Below, piece after piece: positions 1 to 9,622 of a DNA stretch of 41,513 nt. The notes below the pieces were generated by a model, which saw only the letters and a program-made list of their open reading frames with translations, was not told the origin of the DNA and made no database searches. Source of the stretch: Bacillota bacterium. Lineage in GTDB: Bacteria; Bacillota; Clostridia; Tissierellales; MES13. The stretch covers positions 1-41,513 of the forward strand of contig VEND01000163.1 of the NCBI GenBank assembly GCA_009711765.1, written 5' to 3'. Positions within the stretch are counted from its first letter, which is position 1. Each line of letters begins with the position of its first letter. Made by a program: the position numbers and the translations under genes.

Positions 1-24
1 TTTTTTGATTATTCCAGTACCCAT
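1..24 (-). CDS. 5' end of an unidentified gene, cut by the window edge
   Basis: An ATG at 24-22 is preceded by a near-perfect ribosome site (AAGGAGGT, read on the minus strand at 36-29, five bases from the ATG). Only eight codons are inside the window (MGTGIIKK), so the product cannot be named. The strong ribosome site and spacing make it very likely that this is a real start. Confidence 0.6.
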
Positions 25-151
25 AGTTACCTCCTTAAGCGCAACCATATTTTTACTGTAAATAGTTTGCATAAATTCTGTGGTATAGACATCATCTGAC
101 TTTCACCTACTCTATTATATCAAAAAAATTTATACTTTCTTATACAATAAA

Positions 152-178
152 AAAAATGTCTAGAGACTAGACATTTTT
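152..178 (-). terminator. Hairpin terminator after the membrane protein gene at 243-836
   Basis: The arms AAAAATGTCTAG and CTAGACATTTTT are a perfect 12-bp inverted repeat with a 3-base loop, followed on the minus strand by a run of Ts. It lies between the stop at 243 and the next minus-strand start at 24. Confidence 0.85.
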
Positions 179-242
179 CTTATTAATTAAAAATATTTAT
201 TTGTAATTAAATAAGTCTTTTAAAATTTTAATATACTTAATT

Positions 243-836
243 TTATCTTTTATTGTTTTGATAATAAACCTCAAAAGAACGCAAAATTATTATTAAAATT
301 TCACAGACTATTTTCCATAAAAAGAAAATTAAAATGAAACTAAATATAAAAGTAATTATCATAGTAAGTGATGGTATAATATGTAACTTAATAGTTAACG
401 GTAAAATAGTTCTAAGAACAATATAAAAATATTGAGCTAAATTAAAACTTATCACCACCAGTAAAATAATACCTAAAATAAATAATTTATTAATAATATC
501 TGATACTTTAGATTGTCCTAAAATAAAAAATTTTTTAATATTTATTCTACTATCACTATTTAACAACAAACTTATTAATATACATATAACAGTCCATATG
601 ATAAATAATAAAATAAAAGTAACAATTCCTACAAAAATACCATACCCCACATTAGGTACTATATTTTTTACATATGAATAACCTTTTTTTATTGGTTCAT
701 TTTCTCCCATTTTATGAGCCCAATAAATGCCTTTATGTACTGCATTAATAATTAACGGTATAATTCCTATAAAATATATTGTAATTAGTACTTTTTTTAT
801 ATTTCCCTCTGAATCTCTTAATATTTTTTCAAACAT
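243..836 (-). CDS. Integral membrane protein, possibly DUF4282-like
   Basis: This 197-residue protein has about four long hydrophobic segments (roughly residues 14-32, 64-92, 117-140 and 155-185) separated by short basic loops. The tail, a last membrane segment followed by ILRSFEVYYQ, resembles the end of DUF4282 membrane proteins, but I am not sure of that family. The ATG follows GGGGTGAT at good spacing. It sits 42 bases downstream of the small membrane protein at 879-1094, so the two may be co-transcribed. A perfect hairpin terminator follows. No catalytic motif is visible and the function is unknown. Confidence 0.65.
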   Translation of the reverse strand: MFEKILRDSEGNIKKVLITIYFIGIIPLIINAVHKGIYWAHKMGENEPIKKGYSYVKNIVPNVGYGIFVGIVTFILLFIIWTVICILISLLLNSDSRINIKKFFILGQSKVSDIINKLFILGIILLVVISFNLAQYFYIVLRTILPLTIKLHIIPSLTMIITFIFSFILIFFLWKIVCEILIIILRSFEVYYQNNKR

Positions 837-878
837 TAAATCACCCCAAAGCTAATCTTTAAATATGTATCTAAAGTT

Positions 879-1094
879 TTATCCTTTTATTCGTTTATTA
901 TATAAAAATACAAATATACTTACTATAAAAGAAACCAATACCATAAGAAATAAAATTGGTAATACTGCACTAATAGTCATAGTTATCCTCCCTCCAAATA
1001 TTTTTGAAATCCCTATAAGAAGTAATAGTAACAAGAAAATTACTAATATAAATTCACGTAAAATCTTCACTAGATTCTCCCTAGGTTTATTCAT
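879..1094 (-). CDS. Small hydrophobic membrane protein (71 aa, or 33 aa from an internal start)
   Basis: The frame encodes a basic N-terminus and two membrane segments (about residues 15-33 and 42-64), ending in the basic tail NKRIKG. The ATG at 1094 has no clear ribosome site. An in-frame ATG at 980 has an outstanding one, GGAGGGAGG four to five bases ahead, and would give a 33-residue single-span peptide. Either the short form is the true gene or both forms are made. An extended -10 promoter candidate at 1118-1126 lies just upstream of the long start. I do not recognise the family. It is adjacent to the membrane protein at 243-836. Confidence 0.5.
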   Translation of the reverse strand: MNKPRENLVKILREFILVIFLLLLLLIGISKIFGGRITMTISAVLPILFLMVLVSFIVSIFVFLYNKRIKG

Positions 1095-1117
1095 AATTTC
1101 AAATACTTCTAACAGTT

Positions 1118-1126
1118 ATTGTATCA
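1118..1126 (-). promoter_or_regulatory. Extended -10 promoter candidate for the small membrane protein
   Basis: The minus strand reads TGATACAAT, a TGn extended -10 with box TACAAT, 25-30 bases ahead of the ATG at 1094. It is the weakest member of the promoter group noted at 2816, 10504, 30100 and 36419, because its upstream half differs. Confidence 0.4.
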
Positions 1127-1189
1127 TACTGCTAATTTTTGGTAAACTATTAATCTATACTCTTTCAAAAATGAATCTTAAGACTCATT

Positions 1190-1215
1190 AAAAATCTGGA
1201 TTCCTCCAGATTTTT
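1190..1215 (-). terminator. Terminator of the DUF421 gene
   Basis: AAAAATCTGGA and TCCAGATTTTT form a perfect 11-bp stem with the 4-base loop TTCC. It starts right at the stop codon of the DUF421 gene. It belongs to the recurrent ATCTGGA terminator group in this window. Confidence 0.9.
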
Positions 1216-1904
1216 TACAATTGATCTTTATATAAGTCTATAAACAATTTACCGTTAGTTGATAAAACCCCATAGGAAACTTCTTTAATATTTAAAACTC
1301 CTCTATTTTTTAATTCATTCCTAAGCCAGTCTTTTGTTAAGTTTATTTCTTTTAAATTTTTATCTATTATTTTCCCATCTAAAATAAGCTCTATAGCTAT
1401 CCCCTCGCGATTAGTTTGTATGTTTAAATCCTTAGGAGTTACTGGTTCATTTTTAGCCTTTAACTTAACACTTAACTCTCCATTAGGTTCTATAATTGCA
1501 TGTTCTACTTTATTTATATCAAAAACCTTTTGCTGTCTTAATTGTTGATTTAAATATTCATAAGTATATTTTATTTTCTTCATGTTTTTTTCTAGAATTT
1601 TTCCATCTTGTATTAAAACTGTCTTTTCCCCTGCAAAAAACTTGCGAAATACTTGAGATTTTAATGACATGTAGGATGCTATATAAACTATAGCAGTAAC
1701 TATAAAGATAGAGATTAAAAATACTTCAATTTTAATTTTTAGATTAAAAGCTAAATTCCCAGCTAAAGTACCTAAAGTTGCAACTGAAAGATAATCAAAA
1801 TAAGTTAATTTAGATAAACTTCTTTTAGTTAATATCTTTGTAGAAGTAAAAAGAATAAAAATTGCTAGAATTGTCCTATAAACAATAATAAAAGCTTCCT
1901 TCAA
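1215..1904 (-). CDS. DUF421 / YetF family membrane protein
   Basis: The 229-residue protein has the layout of the YetF/YcaP (DUF421) family. Three N-terminal membrane segments (about residues 5-24, 35-55 and 60-80) include the typical stretch KRSLSKLTYFDYLSVATLG. A cytoplasmic part follows, built from two similar units (about residues 92-150 and 165-225). Each has a DGKI...N-LKEI pattern followed by a basic helix and a V-NGKL strand. Members are often linked to sporulation or envelope functions in Bacilli, but their activity is not settled. The start is TTG at 1904, downstream of GTGAGGT. A terminator abuts the stop. Confidence 0.88.
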   Translation of the reverse strand: MKEAFIIVYRTILAIFILFTSTKILTKRSLSKLTYFDYLSVATLGTLAGNLAFNLKIKIEVFLISIFIVTAIVYIASYMSLKSQVFRKFFAGEKTVLIQDGKILEKNMKKIKYTYEYLNQQLRQQKVFDINKVEHAIIEPNGELSVKLKAKNEPVTPKDLNIQTNREGIAIELILDGKIIDKNLKEINLTKDWLRNELKNRGVLNIKEVSYGVLSTNGKLFIDLYKDQL

Positions 1905-1989
1905 AAAATATTACCTCACTTTCTTTGTCCATTTCTATTATTGTTTATTAATATCAAAAATATATTCAGAACTAAGTATTTACTTACTT

Positions 1990-2182
1990 TTAATTATATA
2001 TTTTAAAATTATCATTTGATTTATCAGCAAGCACATTTTCATTTATCTTTACAACACTAATAAAAGAATATTAATACAATAAGCAAAATAATTAAATTCT
2101 TTTTGATTATCAGTATGGTCTTTAAAATTAACGGATCTTACACTTCCACTTGTTTTATCCAAAATAATAGATATTTTTTAGG
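1990..2182 (-). pseudogene. Decayed gene remnant, family unknown
   Basis: The 316-base gap between the DUF421 and acetyltransferase genes has no intact gene. On the minus strand it holds protein-like pieces in shifted frames: KISIILDKTSGSVRSVNFKD near 2180-2105, then a hydrophobic piece, then VVKINENVLADKSNDNFKIY ending in TAA at 1990. At least two frameshifts and a missing N-terminus separate these pieces. I infer a remnant of a small coding gene and cannot assign a family. Chance resemblance to protein cannot be excluded. Confidence 0.35.
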
Positions 2183-2220
2183 ATGACTTTTAAACAATCA
2201 TTCTAACCCTTATAAAATTC

Positions 2221-2739
2221 TTAGTTATTTAATCTTTCTTCCCTTAAAATACTATATATTACAAAATCTCTCCATTCCCCATGATGATATCTAAAGTGTC
2301 TTAAAACTCCTTCTTTTTTAAAATGAGATTTTAACAAAACCCTTTGTGCTGGAAGGTTTTCTATATCTGTATTTGCTTCTATTCGCTCTATTGGGAAATT
2401 ATTAAATATATATTTAGTAACCATATCTGTTGCCTTTGAACCGAATCCTTGTCCTCTAATGCTTTTTTCACAAAGTACTATACCTATACGAGCTAGTCCA
2501 TTTCTTACAAAGTTTATATAGACTAACCCTAAAGGATTTAAATCCTTTATTTCGATAAGCAACATTTTAAATTTATCTGAATTAAAACCGTCTTTTTCAA
2601 ATTCCTTTTTTATATTATATAAAGACTGAAAATTAAATTCTTGATAATCTCCCCTTGCCTGCTGATTATTCCATTTTTTCACTAATTTTAAATCCTTTTC
2701 TTCTAATGTTCTTATAATTAATCCATTGTTAGTAATCAT
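2221..2739 (-). CDS. GNAT acetyltransferase, RimJ/RimL-like
   Basis: The product has the GNAT fold pattern. An N-terminal substrate half starts with GLIIRTLEEKDLKLVKKWNN. The acetyl-CoA-binding motif A (CEKSIRGQGFGSKATDMV) follows, then a C-terminal segment with the typical N-AQRVL-K-F-KEG pattern. This best fits the Acetyltransf_3 (RimJ/RimL) subgroup, which acetylates protein N-termini or small amines; the substrate here is unknown. I place the start at ATG 2739, because GAGGAGGAG lies just ahead. A longer frame reaches 2787, but its extra 16 residues would overlap this ribosome site. The promoter candidate at 2816-2834 fits this start. Confidence 0.85.
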   Translation of the reverse strand: MITNNGLIIRTLEEKDLKLVKKWNNQQARGDYQEFNFQSLYNIKKEFEKDGFNSDKFKMLLIEIKDLNPLGLVYINFVRNGLARIGIVLCEKSIRGQGFGSKATDMVTKYIFNNFPIERIEANTDIENLPAQRVLLKSHFKKEGVLRHFRYHHGEWRDFVIYSILREERLNN

Positions 2740-2815
2740 ATACTCCTCCTCTTTTGTAAATAAATACTTTTTATTATATCCTTTCATTTACTATTTTTTA
2801 TTTATTAATAACTTT

Positions 2816-2834
2816 ATTATAACATATTAGTTAT
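2816..2834 (-). promoter_or_regulatory. Extended -10 promoter of the acetyltransferase gene
   Basis: The minus strand reads ATAACT, four bases, then TGTTATAAT, i.e. a perfect -10 box with a TGn extension. The arrangement and most bases match the promoter ahead of the lipoprotein gene at 10504-10522. Confidence 0.55.
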
Positions 2835-3011
2835 TTTATGTTATTTATATCTATGTAATCTTAGGTAAATATGTGTATACTTCTCATGTTTAATTACATA
2901 TTTGTGTATTTATTTTATTATTTTCTAATTTTATTTACATCTATTTATATTTTTTCTATATTTATGTTGTTTTTTGTTGTAATAAAATGTAAGAATAAAA
3001 ATAAATTATAT

Positions 3012-3040
3012 TTGACAAGTTTTCATTTTTTTATTAAAAT
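3012..3040 (+). promoter_or_regulatory. Sigma-A promoter of glcT
   Basis: A perfect -35 box TTGACA at 3012-3017 is followed after exactly 17 bases by TAAAAT at 3035-3040. This predicts a transcript start near 3047, about 37 bases ahead of the glcT start. Confidence 0.8.
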
Positions 3041-3083
3041 CACTAGTAGACTTACTCGTAATAAAATTTTCATGGAGGCCATG

Positions 3084-3911
3084 ATGAAAAATTATGAAAT
3101 CGTTAAAGTCTTAAGTAATAACGTTGTATTAGTAAAAAAACAATATAAAAATTACATTTTAATAGGTAAGGGAATTGGTTTTGGCAAGAAAAAAGGTCAA
3201 GTATTAAAAGATCCTAAAAATGTAGAAGAAACCTTTGTATCTTTAGAGGGTATAAACTCTAAAGAATATACAAATCTACTCTCAAAGGTAGATCCTAAAA
3301 TAATTGAGATAACTCAAGATATTGTGAAAATGATTTCAAAAGAAATAGATAAGGAATTAAATCCTCATTTTCACCTAGGTCTTATAGATCATATTAATTT
3401 TGCCATTAAAAGATTAAAGGAAGGTATAGAAATAGTAAACCCTTTCCTTTCAGAAACTAAACTTCTCTACCCTAAAGAATATAACCTTGCAGAAAAATCT
3501 GTTAAGATTATAAAAAATAACTTAAATATAAATATTCCTAAAGCAGAGGTTGGTTTTATCACATTTCATATATTTGGAGCTACCCATGATAAAACTAAAA
3601 ATGATGCATTTAAAAATTCAAAGATTATTAAAGAAGTAATTAAATTTGTAGAGAGAAAGTTTGAAATAAGTTTAGATAAAAGTTCTTTTAATTATGTAAG
3701 ATTTATAACACATCTTAGGGGTGTGTTAAATAGAATTAAAACAGGTAAGACTGTAACAAACGTTTTTTTATCTAAATTAAAAAATGATTTAACATATGAA
3801 TTTAAAGTGGCTTATGATATATCTAAAATAATTGAGAAGAACTTGAACTTAAAAGTTCCAGAAGATGAAATCGGGTATATTACTCTTCACTTATATAAAC
3901 TGAATAATTAA
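3084..3911 (+). CDS. glcT: Transcription antiterminator GlcT (BglG/LicT family)
   Basis: The 275-residue protein begins with the RNA-binding CAT domain (about residues 1-60, with the IGKGIGFGKK signature). Two PTS regulation domains follow. PRD1 spans about 65-165, with conserved His in IDHINFAIKRL and ITFHIFG. PRD2 spans about 175-275, with His in FITHLRGVLNR and ITLHLYKL. In this family phosphorylation of PRD histidines by PTS proteins sets whether the dimer binds its RNA target. The assignment as GlcT rests on the matching RAT immediately downstream and on ptsG as the next gene. The start is the second ATG of ATGATG, five to six bases after GGAGG; an open frame reaching back to 2871 crosses the promoter and is not coding. 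Confidence 0.93.
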   Translation: MKNYEIVKVLSNNVVLVKKQYKNYILIGKGIGFGKKKGQVLKDPKNVEETFVSLEGINSKEYTNLLSKVDPKIIEITQDIVKMISKEIDKELNPHFHLGLIDHINFAIKRLKEGIEIVNPFLSETKLLYPKEYNLAEKSVKIIKNNLNINIPKAEVGFITFHIFGATHDKTKNDAFKNSKIIKEVIKFVERKFEISLDKSSFNYVRFITHLRGVLNRIKTGKTVTNVFLSKLKNDLTYEFKVAYDISKIIEKNLNLKVPEDEIGYITLHLYKLNN

Positions 3912-3913
3912 AA

Positions 3914-3944
3914 AGCGTGTTACTGATTAGATCAGGCATGAGCT
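3914..3944 (+). promoter_or_regulatory. Ribonucleic antiterminator (RAT) bound by GlcT
   Basis: Three bases after the glcT stop the sequence contains GTGTTACTGATTAGATCAGG followed by CATGAGC. It forms the bulged RAT hairpin: AGC/GCT at the base, internal loops, and CTGAT/ATCAG closing a TAG loop. This matches from memory the Bacillus subtilis ptsG RAT almost base for base. Its 3' side overlaps the 5' arm of the terminator at 3935-4006, the expected mutually exclusive arrangement. With unphosphorylated GlcT bound, transcription should continue into ptsG. Confidence 0.92.
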
Positions 3945-4012
3945 AAAACTCTTATTAATAGTTATATCTATTTTGGTATAAACTATTAATAAATTTAGCT
4001 CATGCCTTTTTT
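3935..4012 (+). terminator. Regulated terminator in the ptsG leader
   Basis: GGCATGAGCTAAA (3935-3947) pairs with TTTAGCTCATGCC (3994-4006), followed by six Ts. Inside the loop a second long arm pair (TTATTAATAGTT with its complement near 3981-3992) extends the stem with a small bulge. The start of the 5' arm is shared with the RAT. Confidence 0.92.
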
Positions 4013-4029
4013 ATATTCAAAATAAATAA

Positions 4030-6048
<2,019 letters not shown>

Positions 6049-6067
6049 CAAGATTAGGAGGAGAATA

Positions 6068-6325
6068 ATGAAAAAAAATATTAAATTAACAAACCAATCA
6101 GGGTTACATGCAAGACCTGCAGGAGTTCTTGTTAATGAAGCAAAAAAATATGACTGTGATATAGAAATAAATTATAAAGATAAAACAGTAAACGCTAAAT
6201 CTATAATGAATCTTTTAAGTTTAGGTATAAATAGTGGCTCTGAAATATCTGTAATTACTAATGGTTCTGATGAAAAAAAAGCTCTAGACGCTATAGTAAA
6301 CATTTTAGAAAATGAGCTTAATTAA
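6068..6325 (+). CDS. ptsH: Phosphocarrier protein HPr
   Basis: The 85-residue protein carries the phosphorylated histidine in GLHARPAG (His14, equivalent to the usual His15). The regulatory serine lies in VNAKSIMNLLSLG (Ser45, equivalent to Ser46), the target of HPr kinase in Firmicutes. It accepts phosphate from enzyme I and passes it to EIIA domains such as that of the neighbouring ptsG. It lies 19 bases after ptsG with its own AGGAGG. A terminator follows and ptsI (enzyme I) is absent here, unlike the ptsGHI order of Bacillus. Confidence 0.97.
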   Translation: MKKNIKLTNQSGLHARPAGVLVNEAKKYDCDIEINYKDKTVNAKSIMNLLSLGINSGSEISVITNGSDEKKALDAIVNILENELN

Positions 6326-6376
6326 TATAGGTTTAAAGTATATTTAGGTCAGTAAAAATATTAAATAGACTAATAA

Positions 6377-6405
6377 AAAGTCCTTGGCCAATTGCCAAGG
6401 ACTTT
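6377..6405. terminator. Bidirectional terminator between ptsH and the CPBP protease gene
   Basis: AAAGTCCTTGGC and GCCAAGGACTTT form a perfect 12-bp stem with a 5-base loop. It sits between two convergent genes (ptsH stop at 6325, protease stop at 6427), so it can serve both. Confidence 0.88.
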
Positions 6406-6426
6406 CTGTTATTATAGTAAATATAA

Positions 6427-7209
6427 TTATTTAAATAAAATTAGTGCATTTAGAGTAGCAAGAACATTAAAGGTTATATGTAATAAAATACTATGTTCAA
6501 TATCTTTTTTATATAAAAGATACCCACAGGCTATTCCTAAAGGTAAAACCTGTATATATTTTAATAAATTATTAGTTAAAACCCCTGTATGCAATAATGT
6601 CCATATTAAAGTAGGAATGATTACAGCTATCTTTTTATTAATCTTTGATTTACCAATCCAGTGTAAAAATAAATTAACTCCTAGAAATCTAAATATAACT
6701 TCTTCTCTTATAGGAGCTAGAAAATAAAATGATAATACATTACTTATAATAAAAATCCAAATAGGATCTTGTGTTGACTTTTTTAACAGACTAGGCTTAA
6801 TCTCAGGATTACCTAGTTTAAATACAACTAAAGTCCAAATAAATAGTATTATATTTAACTTTAGTATAAGTTTCCAATCAATATTTTTCCATTTGAATTT
6901 ATTCTTTAAAAAACTACTTCCCCTTAACCAATTTTTATCAGATAAAGATTGTGCTGCTCTAAGTTGTCCTTTCAATACTAAATAATTTATTACTAATCCA
7001 ATAAAAAGTCCAAAACCAAAAAAGAATGCATTAATATTTGAACTTAAATAACCAATAAATATGGAATTAATTATATTAACTATTAATAGAGTATTTGCAA
7101 CTTTAGTTGTCTTTGGCTTATACCTTATTGAATAATCTTTAGTAGCTTTATAATAAATAATAGTAATAACAAAAACTAATATTCCAACTATTACATTTAA
7201 AAATTTCAT
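6427..7209 (-). CDS. CPBP family intramembrane metalloprotease
   Basis: The 260-residue polytopic protein has the three CPBP (CAAX protease / bacteriocin-processing, Abi) motifs. These are EEVIFRFLG (EExxxR) near residue 170, the LLHTGVL histidine near 205, and HITFNVLA (HxxxN) near 245. Members are membrane proteases related to Rce1; in bacteria some give immunity to bacteriocins, but most have unknown targets. About seven hydrophobic segments are visible. The ATG at 7209 follows AGGGGGA. It is one of three CPBP genes in this window and stands alone, convergent with ptsH. Confidence 0.9.
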   Translation of the reverse strand: MKFLNVIVGILVFVITIIYYKATKDYSIRYKPKTTKVANTLLIVNIINSIFIGYLSSNINAFFFGFGLFIGLVINYLVLKGQLRAAQSLSDKNWLRGSSFLKNKFKWKNIDWKLILKLNIILFIWTLVVFKLGNPEIKPSLLKKSTQDPIWIFIISNVLSFYFLAPIREEVIFRFLGVNLFLHWIGKSKINKKIAVIIPTLIWTLLHTGVLTNNLLKYIQVLPLGIACGYLLYKKDIEHSILLHITFNVLATLNALILFK

Positions 7210-7253
7210 GCAATTCCCCCTACTATAAATATTTTCCTACGCAAACACTTACT

Positions 7254-7732
7254 TTAATTATATATCTTTATATCATAATCTTTATAAGTGAATTCTGATA
7301 ATAATACCACTCTTTCTATATAAACTTTAGGCCCTAAAATATGGATTTCACAATCGGTAAACATTACTTTAATTCTTTCATTCCATATTCCAAAGAGCTT
7401 TTTATACTTGTAAATAATCACATCTTCATTTTCACATTCAATATCCTATTTCATTTTATTTAAAGCATTATTTATCTTTTTCTTATCAGTAGCTAAGTTA
7501 TCAATTCTAATAGCCTTTTTTACGTAACGATAATCAGATATCATTAAACTTGTTGAAACAAATGATGTAATTATTAAAATCTTTATACTATCAAGTTTCA
7601 TGTTATCTAAAAATGTTAAATTAAAAAATTTATCAAAATCATAAACTATAGTATTTATGCTTATATAAAAAAAAGTATTAATTATAAAAATTTTTTTAAA
7701 AAAAATATATATCTACTTACTCTTACATTCAT
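7254..7732 (-). pseudogene. Disrupted gene for a small membrane protein
   Basis: The 618-base gap 7210-7827 contains one damaged gene. It starts with ATG at 7732 after AGAAGG and begins MNVRVSRYIFFLKK. It then runs into a stop because of a one-base loss in the T8A7 tract at 7691-7705. In the next frame it continues with two hydrophobic stretches, the second being SIKILIITSFVSTSLMIS. It is then cut by a TAG at 7446-7448, and the C-terminal part (ending YKDYDIKIYN) runs to TAA at 7254. Repaired, it would encode about 159 residues with two membrane segments and a cytoplasmic tail. I do not recognise the family. Confidence 0.6.
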
Positions 7733-7827
7733 ATTAACCTTCTCTTCTCTATTTTCTATATTTTGGTTCTATTTATTAATTCTGTATAATATGTAAAAAT
7801 ACCTTTTATTTTAATATAGACTTTATA

Positions 7828-8238
7828 TTATAATCTATTTTCGATAAAATCAATTGTATATACAACTACTTTTTTTGTTAATTCTTCACATAAATGAGGA
7901 GGGTTACTTGGCTTAAATCCCTCTGGTCTTAATTGACGACATTGTAAATTATAAAACTTATCTTTAAAACCTTCTGTAAAATCATAGCATATTTTTTTAA
8001 TTTCTTTTTCATTTATACCTTTATTTCTTCCATACATTCCTATAAACATTAAAGGTCCTGTAACAAGACCACATAATTCTCCATGTTTTGCTCCTCCCGG
8101 AATAGCGATTAATCCATCAATAACTTGATTGTTAATTTTAAATGAAAACTTTTTTGCTAATACTTTTATTATGGTAGTAGCACAATTTAAATCATGGCTC
8201 CAGTACATATCATGTACCTTTTCTAAATATTTTTTCAT
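7828..8238 (-). CDS. C_GCAxxG_C_C family redox-like protein
   Basis: The 136-residue protein matches the C_GCAxxG_C_C (redox-active GCAxxG) family in layout. An N-terminal HDLNCATTII stands where members have GCAxx. Then come GELCGLVTGPLMFIG, ICYDFTEGF, CRQLRPEGF and a last cysteine in HLCEEL. Members are cysteine-rich, sometimes with a redox signal or electron-transfer neighbour, and their biochemical role is poorly known. Here the first motif reads NCA rather than GCA. The ATG follows GGAGG. It lies 72 bases downstream of the sugar-isomerase-like gene and may share its transcript. Confidence 0.85.
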   Translation of the reverse strand: MKKYLEKVHDMYWSHDLNCATTIIKVLAKKFSFKINNQVIDGLIAIPGGAKHGELCGLVTGPLMFIGMYGRNKGINEKEIKKICYDFTEGFKDKFYNLQCRQLRPEGFKPSNPPHLCEELTKKVVVYTIDFIENRL

Positions 8239-8310
8239 ATAGCTAAACCTCCATTACTTTGTAAAATATATTGCCATATAAATTTTTTTAAATAAAAATA
8301 AATATCAAAC

Positions 8311-9105
8311 TTATCCTTTACTATTTAAGATCTTTTTTAATTCATTTGCACTTTCATATGCTACTTTTATAAAGTGTTCAGGTGATTGATAAGAATCCTT
8401 TGGAACAACTTCTAAAGATATATTACCTTTATAATCTATTTCTTTTAATTTATTAGTAATCTTTTCCCAATTAATTATCCCTTTATTAGGTATCCAATGC
8501 TTATCTTCTTTTCCATCATTATCTGATAAATGCAAAGTAAATACTCTTTCTTTAAATTTCTCTAATAAGTATGTATTATCCTTATTTTCTAATTTTGCAT
8601 GGGACGAGTCATAACAAAGTCCTAAATAAGGAGACTCAATATTAGTTAATATATTTTCTATAAACCTATTCTTTACAGTATTTTCAACTGCTAACTTAAC
8701 TTTGAGTTTTTCTGCTTCTTTAACTATTCTCTCTAAACTATATAATCCATTAACATTAACTTTCTCTAATCCATTATTACTTATTAAATGCATAACCATC
8801 ATTGGTATGTCATGTTTATCACAATCATTAATCCATCTTAAGTGATTATAAACCGCTCTTTCACGTCTTTTGTTATCACTGCTCCAAAGAGCATCACATT
8901 CAAAATAAGGTACATGAAGATTTTCTATATTTAAATTACTGTCTTTTATACTTTTAAAATTCTTCTTACCTTCTTTTGAAAAAAGTTCTTCATCCCACCA
9001 TAACATAGTAGAATCAAACCCACCATTTTTTATCATTCTTATTCGTTTGTCAAAAGGCATAATATATCCAAACCAACTAAATATACCTAATTTAAAATTA
9101 TCCAT
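8311..9105 (-). CDS. Sugar phosphate isomerase/epimerase-like TIM barrel protein
   Basis: The 264-residue protein matches the xylose-isomerase-like / AP endonuclease 2 superfamily. Strand-end acidic and histidine residues occur in ENLHVPYFECDALW, MMVMHLIS, LAVENTV, GLCYDSSHAKLE, FTLHLSDNDGKEDKH and ISLEVVP, consistent with the metal site (Glu, Asp, His, Glu). Members isomerise or epimerise sugars and related polyols, and the substrate here is unknown. The ATG follows AAAGGAG. It starts 11 bases after the upstream gene's stop at 9117, so the two are probably translated from one mRNA. Confidence 0.85.
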   Translation of the reverse strand: MDNFKLGIFSWFGYIMPFDKRIRMIKNGGFDSTMLWWDEELFSKEGKKNFKSIKDSNLNIENLHVPYFECDALWSSDNKRRERAVYNHLRWINDCDKHDIPMMVMHLISNNGLEKVNVNGLYSLERIVKEAEKLKVKLAVENTVKNRFIENILTNIESPYLGLCYDSSHAKLENKDNTYLLEKFKERVFTLHLSDNDGKEDKHWIPNKGIINWEKITNKLKEIDYKGNISLEVVPKDSYQSPEHFIKVAYESANELKKILNSKG

Positions 9106-9116
9106 AGATTTCTCCT

Positions 9117-9545
9117 TTATTTAAATCGTTTTAGTAGCTTATTTTTATACTTATCTAATGTAGATTTAGTTAAAGATTTTTTTAAATCTTCAGGGATAAC
9201 ATTTATTATTTCCCATGAATTTTCATTACATATTTCCGTTATTTTTTTTATAATACTTCTATTTTCACTGTTCTCTGCTCCCAAGCTATGCATTAAGCCT
9301 CCACTTTTACCTCCACTAACGACTAATTCTATATCAACTTCTATATCACTTTTAAACTTTAAAATAATTACTGCCATAAGTGTCGAATTAATCCTATAAT
9401 AATAATCTTCCCTCATTAAAACTACTAAATTTTTCGTTTTATATATATGGGGTTTGTCTCCATAGTATACACTTTTTTCATCTTTCAAAATACTAATAAT
9501 TCTCTTAATATCTTTCCCTTTTATAGTTAAATTAGCTACCTTCAT
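9117..9545 (-). CDS. Conserved-looking small cytoplasmic protein of unknown function
   Basis: The 142-residue protein has no signal or membrane segment. It starts with a beta-alpha pattern (MKVANLTIKGKDIKRIISIL), has alternating strands in the middle, a glycine-rich turn VVSGGKSGGLMHSLGAEN around residue 80-95, and a very basic C-terminus (KNKLLKRFK). I do not recognise the family with certainty. The ribosome site AAGGAGAAG and the 11-base spacing to the TIM-barrel gene support a real gene in a two-gene operon. Confidence 0.6.
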   Translation of the reverse strand: MKVANLTIKGKDIKRIISILKDEKSVYYGDKPHIYKTKNLVVLMREDYYYRINSTLMAVIILKFKSDIEVDIELVVSGGKSGGLMHSLGAENSENRSIIKKITEICNENSWEIINVIPEDLKKSLTKSTLDKYKNKLLKRFK

Positions 9546-9622
9546 TAATCTTCTCCTTTTTATATAAACATTTCAAAGATACCCTTTTAAAGGATATCTT
9601 TTTATAATTTGTACTTTAGATT

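Noticed and set aside
865..1191. Plus-strand frame of 108 codons opposite the small membrane protein
   Set aside because: No ribosome site or protein family features were seen. The minus-strand frame has a strong ribosome site and membrane-protein composition.
2871..3083. 71-codon hydrophobic extension in frame with glcT
   Set aside because: It crosses the sigma-A promoter at 3012-3040, lacks a ribosome site, and glcT homologues begin at the CAT domain, which starts right after GGAGG at 3074.
9575..9601. Imperfect hairpin after the lipoprotein gene (AAAGATA / TATCTTT arms)
   Set aside because: The T-run is on the plus-strand side, whereas the gene it would end is on the minus strand, so I could not call it a terminator with confidence.
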